A stretch of DNA of 64,000 bases from JBBQNR01 sp963774075 (GCA_963774075.1 CAVZDP010000009.1:186001-250000), one strand, 5' to 3'. Shown: positions 9,201 to 17,744, numbered from the stretch's first letter. Translations and numbers: made by a program. The notes: a model not told the origin generated them from the sequence alone.

Positions 9201-12193
9201 GTCAGCTGCACGTTCGAGAACACCGAGCGCGGCAAGGTCGTGATCACCAAGGACACGATCCCCAACGGCCCCCAGGACTTCACCTACACCGACACCATCC
9301 CCAACGGCTGCCAGATCGGCCCCCTCGACGACGACTCCGACAACACCAACCCCAACAACACGACCTGCCTCAACGTCACCCCCGGCACCTACAGCGTGAC
9401 CGAGGACGACCCGACGCCGGGCTTCGACCTCACCGACCTCACCTGCACCGACTCTGACGCCGGCGGCACCGACTCCACGGGCTCGACCGCCACCCGCACG
9501 GCGACGATCAACCTCGACCCCGGCGAGACCGTCAGCTGCACGTTCGAGAACACCGAGGACGCCACCGTCACGATCACCAAGGACGCGATCCCGGACGGTC
9601 CGCCAGGACTTCAGCTTCAGCGACCACCGGCCTCAACGGCGCCTGATCGGCCCTTCACGCTCGAGCGACGACGGCAACGAGACAAACGAGCCGGCGACTC
9701 CCGGCACCGGCGGCGACTGGCCGAAGACCAAGAAGTTCACGTTCTCCGGCTCCGACTTCGGAGCGAAGACGATCACCGGGTCGGTCCCGAGCGGCTGGAC
9801 GAACTCCGCCTACAGCTTGCTCCGAGGGCACCAAGAGTGGAACGACGACCGCGAACTTCACGGTCGACCCAGGCGACACGATCAGCGTGCAACTACGAGA
9901 ACACCAAGGACGCCACCGTCACGATCACCAAGGACGCGATCCCGGATTCCGGCCAGGACTTCCGCTTCTCGACCACCGGCTCAGGCCTCGCGCCCTTCAC
10001 GCTCGAGGACGACGGCAACGAGACAAACGAGCCGGCGACTCCCGGCACCGGCGGCGACTGGCCGAAGACCAAGAAGTTCACGTTCACTGGCTCCGACTTC
10101 GGGCGAAGACGATCACCGAGTCGTCCCGCGCGGCTGGACGAACTCCGCCTACAGTTGCTCCGAGGGCACCAAGAGTGGAACGACGACCGCGAACTTCACG
10201 GTCGACCCAGGCGACACGATCACGTGCAACTACGAGAACACCAAGGACGCCACCGTCACGATCACCAAGGACGCGATCCCGGACTCAGGCCAGGACTTCA
10301 GCTTCACGACCTCCGGCTCGGGCCTCTCGAGCTTCACGCTCGAGGACGACGGCAACGAGACAAACGAGCCGGCGACTCCCGGCACCGGCGGCGACTGGCC
10401 GAAGACCAAGAAGTTCACGTTCTCCGGCTCCGACTTCGGAGCGAAGACGATCACCGAGTCGGTCCCGAGCGGCTGGACGAACTCCGCCTACAGCTGCTCC
10501 GAGGGCACCAAGAGTGGAACGACGACCGCGAACTTCACGGTCGACCCAGGCGACACGATCACGTGCAACTACGAGAACAAGAAGAACGCGACCATCACGA
10601 TCACCAAGGACGCGATCCCGGATAGCGCGCAGAACTTCCCCTTCGGCTCTACTGGCCTCGCCCCATTCACGCTCGAGGACGACGGCAACGAGACAAACGA
10701 GCCGGCGACTCCCGGCACCGGCGGCGACTGGCCGAAGACCAAGAAGTTCACGGTCACTGGCTCCAACTACCCCTTCGGGCAGAAGACGATCACCGAGGTC
10801 GTCCCCGCAGGCTGGACGAACTCCGCCTACAGTTGCTCCGAGGGCACCAAGAGTGGAACGACGACCGCGAACTTCACGGTCGACCCAGGCGACACGATCA
10901 CGTGCAACTACGAGAACACCAAGGACGCCACCGTCACGATCACCAAGGACGCGATCCCGGATTCCGGCCAGGACTTCAGCTTCTCGACCACCGGCTCAGG
11001 CCTTCGGGCCCTTCACGCTCGAGGACGACGGCAACGAGACAAACGAGCCGGCGACTCCCGGCACCGGCGGCGACTGGCCGAAGACCAAGAAGTTCACGTT
11101 CTCCGGCTCCGACTTCGGAGCGAAGACGATCACCGAGTCGGTCCCGAGCGGCTGGACGAACTCCGCCTACAGCTGCTCCGAGGGCACCAAGAGTGGAACG
11201 ACGACCGCGAACTTCACGGTCGACCCAGGCGACACGATCACGTGCAACTACGAGAACAAGAAGAACGCGACCGTGACGGTCTACAAGTACAAGGACCTCA
11301 ACGGCAGCGGCAGCAAGGACCCGAGCGAGCCCTTCCTCAGCGGCTGGACCATCAAGATCTACCAGGGATCGTCGACCACGCCGCTGGCGACCCAGACCAC
11401 GAACGGCTCGGGGCAGGCGACCTTCTCGGTGAAGCCCGACCAGGCCTATCGCATCTGTGAGACGCTCCAGTCGGGATGGTTCAACACCGACCCCGGCGAT
11501 GTGCCGCAGGGCACCGATCCGTGCAAGATGACAACCACCCTGGGAGCGGACCAGGCAGCCATCCTCTACTTCGGCAATCGCAAGGCGCTGACCACGGGTG
11601 CGAGAACGAAGGGCTTCTGGCGCAACAACAACGGGCAGGGCGTCATCACGGCGTCCTGTAGCCCCAGCGGCAAGCCATCGCTGTACTCGTTCCTAACGCA
11701 GTACAACCCGTTCAAAGACCTGACATCCAGCAGCTGCAGTGCGATTGCCGGCTACGTCACGAACATCGTCGACGCGGCCGACTCATCGGGTACCTCGATG
11801 AACCCGATGCTGAAGGCCCAGATGCTCTCTACCGCGCTTGACGTCTACTTCAGCGACCCCGCCCTGGGCTGGTCGTCCAGCGTGAACTCCTTCATCCCGA
11901 ACACGACGATAGGTGGCATCACCATCGACCTTCAACACGTCTGCGCCATGTTCGACAGCAGCGCCGACCCTGCGGTCTGCACGGGCTCGTTCCGCGACGC
12001 GGGCGAGTGTGCGTTCGGCGGTGCCGACAGCATGACGGTGTCGCAGATGCTGGCCTATGCAGCGAGTAAAGCGGCGGTGGCGACATCGGCCAACCCGCTC
12101 GCCTCGCCCTGGTACGAGCAGGTCAAGACGACCCAGGAGTGCGCCAAGGACGCATTCGATGCCATCAACAACGAGGTTGCGTTCGGCCCGTAA
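3279..12193 (+). CDS. Giant secreted protein with tandem prealbumin/SpaA-like repeats (frame broken near 3' end)
   Basis: GTG 3279 opens a textbook Sec signal peptide: basic N-terminus, hydrophobic core, cleavage after about residue 33 (GSASA-DQ). Domains follow in this order: a beta-helix-like region paralogous to the upstream gene (3380-4960); one divergent prealbumin-like unit (4968-5264); 13 identical 110-residue units (5265-9554); five 113-residue units of a second type (9558-11263); an SdrD B-like fold ending YFGNRK (to about 11580); and a C-terminal domain beginning TKGFWRNN and ending at TAA 12193. As sequenced, translation fails after 9600: single-base gains at about 9600, 9666, 9817, 9885 and 11003 and losses at about 10102 and 10123 move the coding frame. 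Literal translation from 3279 stops at 10625. All breaks lie in the second repeat block while downstream coding is pristine, so consensus error is plausible. The protein is probably a long extracellular fibre; function is not established. Confidence 0.75.
5265..9554 (+). repeat. 13 x 330-bp tandem repeat, apparently identical copies
   Basis: The unit begins GAGCGCGGCAAGGTCGTGAT and encodes 110 residues running from ERGKVVITKDTIPNG to DPGETVSCTFENT. Thirteen copies fill exactly 4290 bp with no difference I could see by eye, including at third codon positions. About 55 bp of the same sequence precedes copy 1. Each unit encodes one prealbumin/SpaA-like beta-sandwich. Such uniformity implies recent amplification, gene conversion or an assembly product; true copy number may differ. 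Confidence 0.95.
9558..11263 (+). repeat. Five copies of a second 339-bp repeat, with indels
   Basis: Units start at 9558, 9909, 10246, 10585 and 10924, giving lengths of 351, 337, 339, 339 and 340 bp. The 339-bp units encode 113 residues of the pattern TITKDAIPDSGQDF, then FTLEDDGNETNEPATPGTGG, then AYSCSEGTKSGTTTANF. They are related to but distinct from the 330-bp unit. Units one, two and five carry the frame-breaking indels. A single unit of the same family (KNAVPDSPQDFGF) occurs in the beta-propeller protein at 50350-50640. Confidence 0.9.
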
Positions 12194-12252
12194 CGCAGCG
12201 CTTTGACTCCACGCACCCGATCGCGCCGGTTTCTGGGTAGGGTTCCTACGCG

Positions 12253-12726
12253 GTGACGACACCGAACGAGAGCCTCATCGAGCGCTTCTACGGCGCGTTC
12301 GCCGAGCGCGACGGCGCCGGAATGTCGGCCTGCTACGCGCCCGACGTGACGTTCTCCGATCCCGTCTTCCCGGATCTTCGCGGTGACGAGGCCGGGGCGA
12401 TGTGGCGCATGCTGACGGCGCGCGCGAACGATCTGCGCATCGAGTTGCTCGAACGCGAGGCCGACGACGAGCGCGGGTCGGCACACTGGCGCGCCCATTA
12501 CACGTTCACCCAGACCGGGCGGCCGGTCGTCAACGACATTCGCGCCTCGTTCCGGTTCTCCGACGGGCGCATCGTCGAGCACCGTGACGAGTTCGACTTC
12601 CATCGCTGGGCTCGGCAGGCGCTGGGCACAACCGGTCTCCTGTTGGGCTGGACGCCGATCGTGCGGAACGGCGTGCGGCGCCGTGCCGCGGCCGGACTGG
12701 AGGAGTTCCGCGCGGAGCCGGGCTGA
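12253..12726 (+). CDS. SnoaL/NTF2-like small protein
   Basis: This 157-residue protein has the NTF2-like cone fold pattern: an N-terminal helix (IERFYGAFAERDGAGM), CYAPDVTFSDPVF, a central HWRAHYTF strand and the typical FRFSDGRIVEHRDEFDFHRW ending. Family members act as cyclases, isomerases or dehydratases, or only bind ligands; the substrate cannot be told. GTG 12253 is the first start after the giant gene. The next gene begins 3 bp after its stop, so the two are probably co-transcribed. It is more divergent from the M-S-x-E-N-V-E paralogs elsewhere in the window than those are from each other. Confidence 0.85.
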   Translation: MTTPNESLIERFYGAFAERDGAGMSACYAPDVTFSDPVFPDLRGDEAGAMWRMLTARANDLRIELLEREADDERGSAHWRAHYTFTQTGRPVVNDIRASFRFSDGRIVEHRDEFDFHRWARQALGTTGLLLGWTPIVRNGVRRRAAAGLEEFRAEPG

Positions 12727-12729
12727 GAG

Positions 12730-13038
12730 GTGCTCGTCGTGATCGGTCGGGTTCAGTGCGCGCCCGAGCAGCGGGACGAGCTGGTCGCCCTCTTCGAGAA
12801 GATGCAGTCCGACTCCCGTCGCGAGGACGGCTGCCTGCGGTACGGCTTCTTCGCCGCGGTGGAGGATCACCTCAGCTTCGTCGCCGTGGAGGAGTGGGCG
12901 GATCAGGAGGCGCTCGATCGCCACTTCTGGGAGCCGCACCTACACGAGTTCGCCGCCCGCCTGCTGGAATTGGTATCGGCGCCGCCGGAGGTCGCGATTC
13001 ACGAGATCGCCGACACCAAGCCGTTTCCGGGGCGATGA
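12730..13038 (+). CDS. Antibiotic biosynthesis monooxygenase (ABM) domain protein
   Basis: The 102-residue ORF matches the ABM dimeric ferredoxin-like fold: an initial LVVIGRVQCAPEQRDEL strand-helix, EDGCLRYGFFAA, and FVAVEEWADQEALDRHF. The family contains quinol monooxygenases (YgiN type) and heme-degrading enzymes. Specific residues for either activity are not evident here, so a putative quinol monooxygenase is the best label. It follows the NTF2-like gene by 3 bp with a GTG start, suggesting a two-gene operon for small-molecule turnover. Confidence 0.8.
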   Translation: MLVVIGRVQCAPEQRDELVALFEKMQSDSRREDGCLRYGFFAAVEDHLSFVAVEEWADQEALDRHFWEPHLHEFAARLLELVSAPPEVAIHEIADTKPFPGR

Positions 13039-13152
13039 TCCAGGGCGCCCTTGTCGCGCCGACGAATCGCGCCTGAACGTCAGCGGCGATGCCGCGATCA
13101 TCCTCAATCTGCTCTCTGCGGGAGCCGCGTATGGAGTGCTGGTCCTGGTGTT

Positions 13153-13395
13153 TCAGGAGGGGTGGGGGGAGTCACTGCTCGGCTTCACCTCCTCGGTGGT
13201 CGCGCCATCCGATTCCGCACGCTTGGCGGCTTCACGCATCTCGAAGACATCGGTCGCCCAGTCGCCGAGCTCGCGCGTGACGTCACGCACGGCTCCGACA
13301 ACGATCCCCATGATCTGCCCGACGTGTGTGGCGCCGGACTCGATAGCCACCTGCAGGGTGTCCTTGCGGACTTCGATTCTCTCTAACGGGGCCAT
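13153..13395 (-). CDS. Small hypothetical protein
   Basis: An 80-residue ORF begins ATG at 13395 (MAPLERIEVRKDTLQVAIES) and has one likely amphipathic helical core (VGQIMGIVVGAVRDVTRELGDW) followed by a charged tail. It lies immediately downstream of the desaturase on the same strand (13-bp gap), so it could be the last gene of that operon. I do not recognise the family. Upstream ribosome binding is weak (AGGGG very close to the ATG). Confidence 0.5.
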   Translation of the reverse strand: MAPLERIEVRKDTLQVAIESGATHVGQIMGIVVGAVRDVTRELGDWATDVFEMREAAKRAESDGATTEEVKPSSDSPHPS

Positions 13396-13408
13396 CCCCT
13401 GAAGGATC

Positions 13409-14557
13409 TCAGACTGGGGTCGCAGCGAGTGCCTTCGGCCGCTCTGGCGTGGGCGCCTGGTCAGCCTGGCGAGGGCCAGCCGAGGGAGCCTCGCGGCGAT
13501 CCGGCAGGGCGAGCCTCACGATCTTTCGCACAACGCTTCCGAATTGCTTGTTCAGCGGACCGGCGTTGTACGGGATGCCGTAGCGCTCGCAGATCTCACG
13601 CACCTCGACTGAGATCTCCGCGTAGCGGTGGGCCGGGATGTCAGGAAAGAGGTGGTGCTCGATCTGGAAGCTGAGGTTGCCGGAGAGGACGTGGAACAGC
13701 TTCCCGCCCGTCAGGTTGGCGGAACCAAGCAGCTGGCGGTAGTACCACTGGCCGCGGGTCTCCTCCGCGGTCTCCTGCTCCGTGAACTCCTGGGTGCCTT
13801 CGGGGAAGTGCCCGCAGAAGATGATCGTGAACGCCCACAGGTTGCGCGTGAGATTCGCAGTCGCGTTGCCGGCCAGCGTGAGCGCAGCCGATGGACCGGT
13901 CAAAAGCGGAAACAGGACATAGTCCTTCAGCGTCTGCTGGCGCACCTTGCCCCAGATCGCGCCGATCATCCCTCGCTTTTGGCGCAAGCCCGCCTTCCCG
14001 GCGGTTATACGCTCCAGCTCGAGATCGTGCAGGGCGACGCCGTATTGGAAGAAGATCGCCAGCAACCCCGCGTAGAGAGGGTTGCCCAGGTAGTACGGGT
14101 GCCACCGCTGGTCCTCGGACATGCGCAGCACGCCGTAGCCGATGTCGCGGTCCTTGCCAACGATGTTGGTGTGGGTGTGGTGCATGTAGTTGTGAGAGTG
14201 ACGCCACTGGTCGCCGGGGCAGGCCGAGTCCCACTCGAAGCCCTTGCCGGTCAGCCCGGGGTCATTCATCCAGTCGTACTGACCGTGCATCACGTTGTGG
14301 CCGATCTCCATGTTGTCGAGGATCTTCGACAGCGAAAGGGCCGTCACGCCACCGAGCCACGCGGGCGGGAAGAACCCCGCGAACATCAGCGCGCGGCCGG
14401 TGACCTCGAGCCCGCGCTGGGCCCGGATCACCTTGCGGATGTAGCTCGCATCGCGCTCGCCCAGATCGGCGACGACGCGCTGGCGGATCGCGTCGAGCTC
14501 CTCGCCGAAGGACTCGATCTGCTCGGGGGTGAGCTCGGGAATGGTGGTCGTGCTCAT
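13409..14557 (-). CDS. Membrane fatty acyl desaturase (DesA3-like)
   Basis: This 382-residue protein has the three histidine clusters of membrane di-iron desaturases: HNVMH (about residues 87-91), HSHNYMHH (about 120-127) and QIEHH (about 310), with hydrophobic segments between. It would introduce a cis double bond into an acyl-CoA or acyl-lipid at the membrane using electrons from a ferredoxin reductase. ATG 14557 is chosen because AGGAGA lies 8 nt upstream; an extension to 14632 lacks support. The reductase gene directly upstream matches the known mycobacterial pairing of DesA3 (Rv3229c) with Rv3230c, in the same order. The divergent TetR gene at 15838 resembles FabR/DesT, regulators of such desaturases. 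Confidence 0.92.
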   Translation of the reverse strand: MSTTTIPELTPEQIESFGEELDAIRQRVVADLGERDASYIRKVIRAQRGLEVTGRALMFAGFFPPAWLGGVTALSLSKILDNMEIGHNVMHGQYDWMNDPGLTGKGFEWDSACPGDQWRHSHNYMHHTHTNIVGKDRDIGYGVLRMSEDQRWHPYYLGNPLYAGLLAIFFQYGVALHDLELERITAGKAGLRQKRGMIGAIWGKVRQQTLKDYVLFPLLTGPSAALTLAGNATANLTRNLWAFTIIFCGHFPEGTQEFTEQETAEETRGQWYYRQLLGSANLTGGKLFHVLSGNLSFQIEHHLFPDIPAHRYAEISVEVREICERYGIPYNAGPLNKQFGSVVRKIVRLALPDRREAPSAGPRQADQAPTPERPKALAATPV

Positions 14558-14606
14558 CGGGGGTCTCCTTCTTGGTCGGAAAAAGGCTCGTGCGGGGTTG
14601 ACGTCG

Positions 14607-15735
14607 TCAGAGGTCGAGCTCGACGTCGCCAACGGGGACCGAGACGCAGATCTGGATGTCCTCCTCCTCAGCGCCCGAGACCTCGCCGGTGACGAGGTTG
14701 CGGACGCTGCCCGCCGTCTTGCGACAGGTACAGGTGTGGCAGATGCCCATCCGGCAGCCGAACTGAGGTCCCAGTCCGGCCTGTTCGGCCTGCTCGAGAA
14801 GGGAGCGGCCGTTGTTCGGCCGGCGCTCGCGGGCGCGGGCGAAGCTCACGCTTCCCTCGGCGCGATCGCTGGGGAGCGCGAGCGAGGGGGGGAGAAAGCT
14901 CTCGATGTGGAGCAGACGCTCTATGCCGTCCTCGGCCCAGATCCTGCGCGCCGACTCGATCAGCCCGGGCGGGCCGCAGACATAGGCTTCCGCGCGAGCT
15001 GCGTCCGGGGCTACCGCGCGCAGGTGCTCGCGACTGAGGTGGCCGGTCAGGGCGCCGCCGGAGGCGCGTGTGTAGGCATGGACGACCCGCACGTTTGGAT
15101 GACGGGCCGCGATCTCGCCGAGCTCGCGGCCGTAGATGACGTCATCGCGCGTCGGTGCGTAGTGGACGAAGGTCACGGCTCCGGCATGCCCCTCGTCGGA
15201 GAGCGTTCGCAGAATCGAGATCAGCGGCGTGATGCCGCTACCGCCGCTGATCAGCAGCAGACGGTCGGGCCGGCTCGCCGGCAGGACGAAGTCACCGTCG
15301 GCCGCCGAAAGTCCGACCACCATCCCGGGACGTGCGCTTCGGTTGAGAAAGCCGGAGACCCGGCCCTCGGGATGCGCCTTGACCGTGATCTCGATGCGGT
15401 CGGCCCCATGCTGCGGAGCAGGCGGGCGAGTAGCAGCGCGTCTGGCGCACGCCGTCGATCTCGACCGTCAGGCGGACGAACTGTCCGGTGCTGAAGCCCT
15501 GCCAGTTCTCGTTCGGGCGCAGGGTCAGCGTGACGCTGTCGCCTGTCTGGCGACGGACCTCGACGACCTCGGCCCTGGCCTCGCTCAGCGACCACGAGGG
15601 GCGGATCAGCTCCAGATAGCGGTCGACACCGTGCGGTGCGGCGAGCGCCTCGAGCAATCCCGAGCCCAGGACGCGGCGGCCGAGCCGGCGCACGGGCGTC
15701 GGCGGCTGTGGGCGTGGGGCGGCGGCGGTGGTCAT
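14607..15735 (-). CDS. Desaturase-partner ferredoxin/FAD reductase (frameshift near 15420)
   Basis: The protein is a flavodoxin-reductase-like oxidoreductase of about 375 residues. It has an N-terminal FAD domain (GFSTGQFVRLTV, RCYSP), an NAD(P) domain (LLLISGGSGITP, YVCGPPGLI) and a C-terminal plant-type 2Fe-2S ferredoxin with FGCRMGICHTCTC and a distal cysteine in IQICVS. It would pass electrons from NAD(P)H to the desaturase encoded just downstream. The frame changes by one base near 15420: before it the protein reads GVRQTRCYSP, after it HGADRIEITVKAHPEGR. Both halves are well conserved with no other lesion, so either a sequencing error or a very recent mutation is likely. If real, electron supply to the desaturase would be lost. 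Confidence 0.88.
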
Positions 15736-15760
15736 GGGCTCGGCGGGCTCTGCATATTGA

Positions 15761-15776
15761 GTGTACGACTGTACAC
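15761..15776. promoter_or_regulatory. Palindromic operator for the desaturase operon
   Basis: GTGTAC (15761-15766) and GTACAC (15771-15776) form a perfect inverted repeat around GACT. It lies 25 bp before the reductase start and 62 bp before the divergent FabR/DesT-like gene. Spacing and symmetry suit a TetR dimer. FabR and DesT sites are likewise short palindromes in desaturase promoters. Binding is inferred. Confidence 0.65.
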
Positions 15777-15823
15777 AGATTACCCCTAACCCGCGGGCCG
15801 TAACAGCGATGTCGGTGCGCTAT

Positions 15824-15837
15824 GTCACACTTGTGAC
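15824..15837. promoter_or_regulatory. Second palindrome touching the TetR start codon
   Basis: GTCACA and TGTGAC flank a 2-nt centre and end at the base before GTG 15838. The regulator gene has no Shine-Dalgarno sequence, so it may be leaderless with its promoter overlapping this palindrome. That fits autoregulation by the encoded repressor. The half-site differs from the palindrome at 15761-15776. Confidence 0.45.
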
Positions 15838-16521
15838 GTGAACAGTCGTACTCCCACGACGGCCGGGTCAGTCTCCGCGTCCCGCCGCGAGCGAAAGCAA
15901 CGGACGCGGGCGGATCTGCTGCAGGCGGCGCTTCTGCTGCTCAAGGACAAGAGCTTCAGCAGCCTGAGCCTGCGCGAGGTCAGCCGTGAGGCCGGGGTCG
16001 TCCCAACCGCCTTCTACCGCCACTTCACGAGCATGGAGGAGCTAGGGCTGGCGCTCGTCGACGAGTCCTTCCGCACCCTGCGCGAGATGATCCGATCGGC
16101 CCGGTCGGAGGCGAACCCCGAGCACGTCATCCGTGGCTCGGTCGAGATCCTCGTGCACCACGTGCACGAGCACCGCCTTCACTTCCGCTTCATCGCACGC
16201 GAGCGGTTCGGGGGCGTGAGCGCCCTTCGCCAGGCGATCCGAGGCGAGATCAGGTTGTTCTCGAGCGAGCTCGCGACCGACCTCGCAAGGTTCCCTTACC
16301 TCAACGAGTGGAGCACCGAGGACCTGCAGATGATGGCTGGGCTGATCGTGAACGCGATGGTCTCGACCGCGGAAGGGATCCTCGACGTGCCGATCGACAA
16401 CCCCGAGGTCGAGGACGAGATCGTCCGCACGGTCGAGAAGCAACTCCGCCTCGTGGCGCTCGCCGCGCCCCATTGGCGAAGCGCCGGCAGCGCGCCGGTC
16501 TCGGCCCGGCCGAGCGACTGA
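15838..16521 (+). CDS. TetR-family regulator, FabR/DesT type
   Basis: The protein has 227 residues. Its N-terminal helix-turn-helix carries the FabR/DesT signature SLREVSREAGVVPTAFYRHF, followed by MEELGLALVDESFRTLR. FabR and DesT bind unsaturated/saturated acyl-CoA or ACP thioesters and repress unsaturated fatty acid genes. Divergence from a desaturase/reductase operon across a 100-bp region with palindromes supports the same role. GTG 15838 is the only plausible start before the domain; no ribosome site precedes it. The C-terminal ligand domain (HEHRLHFRFIARERFGG) aligns in style with FabR (FRLLLRERSG). Confidence is high for the family, moderate for the regulon. Confidence 0.9.
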   Translation: MNSRTPTTAGSVSASRRERKQRTRADLLQAALLLLKDKSFSSLSLREVSREAGVVPTAFYRHFTSMEELGLALVDESFRTLREMIRSARSEANPEHVIRGSVEILVHHVHEHRLHFRFIARERFGGVSALRQAIRGEIRLFSSELATDLARFPYLNEWSTEDLQMMAGLIVNAMVSTAEGILDVPIDNPEVEDEIVRTVEKQLRLVALAAPHWRSAGSAPVSARPSD

Positions 16522-16851
16522 CTACGCGCCCTCGATCCGTCTTCGTTCGCGGAAGTAGAGGAAGAGGGGGAACGCGAAGCAGAGGCCCCCAAAAACCGCG
16601 AGGGCAAACGGCCACCAGCGTCGGATTCCCACCCTCGCCGCCTCCCTGGGTAGCCATGCGAGAAAGACGACGGCACACATCATGAGATCGGCGAACGTCA
16701 GCGCGGCGATCGTCGAGGAGAAGATCTGATCCCCGAATTCGCCTGGATCGAGGCCGTTGTCGGCGAGGAAAGCGCCGAAGAGGGCGAGCTGACCAAGCAG
16801 GCCGGCGATCGCCAGGGCGAGAAACGCGACGGCTCGCGCGCTCGAAGTCAT
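16522..16851 (-). CDS. DUF2834 membrane protein
   Basis: A 109-residue protein with three hydrophobic segments (AFLALAIAGLLGQLALFGAF, TFADLMMCAVVFLAWL, WWPFALAVFGGLCFAFPLFL) and the family ending FPLFLYFRERR. DUF2834 proteins are small integral membrane proteins of unknown role. Its stop abuts the stop of the TetR gene, so the two are convergent with no spacer. Its start is 92 bp from the divergent XRE regulator, and the perfect palindrome at 16884-16904 lies between them, suggesting this gene is an XRE target. Confidence 0.85.
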   Translation of the reverse strand: MTSSARAVAFLALAIAGLLGQLALFGAFLADNGLDPGEFGDQIFSSTIAALTFADLMMCAVVFLAWLPREAARVGIRRWWPFALAVFGGLCFAFPLFLYFRERRRIEGA

Positions 16852-16883
16852 GGGCCGAGGATCGCACCCGGAGGTTGGTCTGT

Positions 16884-16904
16884 CGATTACCTCGGAGGTA
16901 ATCG
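16884..16904. promoter_or_regulatory. Perfect palindrome between DUF2834 and XRE regulator
   Basis: CGATTACCT and AGGTAATCG flank CGG. It lies 33 bp from the DUF2834 start and 39 bp from the XRE start, the usual place for a shared operator. Most of the same sequence recurs across the 3' end of the XRE gene (17727-17744). Confidence 0.7.
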
Positions 16905-16942
16905 AGGGGCGGTCGCGTGGCAGCTAGAGTCGGCACCACGAG

Positions 16943-17740
16943 ATGGCGATCGTGAGCTCCCAGCCTCGGGTCGGGCCGCTGCTGCGCGAGTGGCGCAAGC
17001 GGCGGCGGCGCACGCAGCTCGACCTGGCCCTCGCCGCCGGCATCTCGGCCCGACATCTGAGCTTCGTCGAGACCGGTCGCTCGACGCCTAGCCCGGAGAT
17101 GGTGCTGCTGCTCGCCGAGCAGCTCGAGGTCCCGTTCCGGGAGCGCAACCAGCTGCTGCTCGCCGCCGGTCATGCGCCGGCCTTTCCCGAGCGCTCGCTG
17201 CAGGACCCCGAGCTTGCGCCGGTGCGGGAGGCTCTCGATCTGGTCCTCGCCGGACACGAGCCCTACCCGGCGCTCGTCATCGATCGCCGCTGGAACATCG
17301 TTGCCGCCAACTCCGCGACCGTGGCACTCGCCGAGTGGCTCGACCCGGCGCTGCTCGAACCGCCGCTCAACATGCAGCGGGTCATGCGGGAGCTGGCCCC
17401 CCGGATCGTCAACCTCGTCGAGGTACGGGCGTATTTCGTCGAGCGGCTCCAGCACCAGGCCGCGATCACCGGGGACGAGGAGATGGCCGCGCTGCTGGGG
17501 GAGCTGGCGGGCGACCCGGCGCGCGGGCAATGGCACGATCTCGCCTCCGAGGCGGCCGCGAGCGGGATCCTCATGCCGCTGCGGCTGCGCGGTCCAGACG
17601 GCGGCGAGCTGTCGCTCTTCGGCACGGTCGCCACCTTCGGCACCGCGGTCGAGGTGACGACCTCCGAGCTTTCGATCGAGTCGTTCTTCCCCGCCGACGC
17701 TGCGACTGCCGAGGTGCTGCGGAACCTACCTCGGAGGTAA
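16943..17740 (+). CDS. XRE-family regulator with MmyB-like ligand domain
   Basis: Of 265 residues, about 10-70 form a Cro/C1-type helix-turn-helix (LREWRKRRRRTQLDLALAAG, then ISARHLSFVETGRSTPS). From about residue 100 it is MmyB-like (PYPALVIDRRWNIVAAN, later GTAVEVTTSELSIESFFPAD), a PAS-like fold reported to bind small hydrophobic ligands such as fatty acids in relatives. ATG 16943 is clear. It is divergent from the DUF2834 gene. The stop codon TAA (17738-17740) lies inside a second copy of the upstream operator, which suggests autoregulation by binding both ends of the gene. Confidence 0.88.
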   Translation: MAIVSSQPRVGPLLREWRKRRRRTQLDLALAAGISARHLSFVETGRSTPSPEMVLLLAEQLEVPFRERNQLLLAAGHAPAFPERSLQDPELAPVREALDLVLAGHEPYPALVIDRRWNIVAANSATVALAEWLDPALLEPPLNMQRVMRELAPRIVNLVEVRAYFVERLQHQAAITGDEEMAALLGELAGDPARGQWHDLASEAAASGILMPLRLRGPDGGELSLFGTVATFGTAVEVTTSELSIESFFPADAATAEVLRNLPRR

Positions 17741-17744
17741 TCGA
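17727..17744. promoter_or_regulatory. Second copy of the XRE palindrome at the gene's 3' end
   Basis: TACCTCGGAGGTAATCGA is identical to 18 of the bases at 16888-16905. It covers the last codons and stop of the XRE gene, so protein coding (LPRR-stop) is superimposed on the site. Read on the other strand it shares CTGTCGATTACCTC with the upstream copy. Confidence 0.6.

Noticed and set aside
5265..9554. CRISPR-type array
   Set aside because: Units are 330 bp, contiguous without spacers, and in frame with a secreted protein.
5429..9580. Thirteen identical-looking antisense reading frames of about 74 codons across the 330-bp array
   Set aside because: They are the complement of the repeat and recur only because the repeat does; no ribosome sites or independent coding signs.
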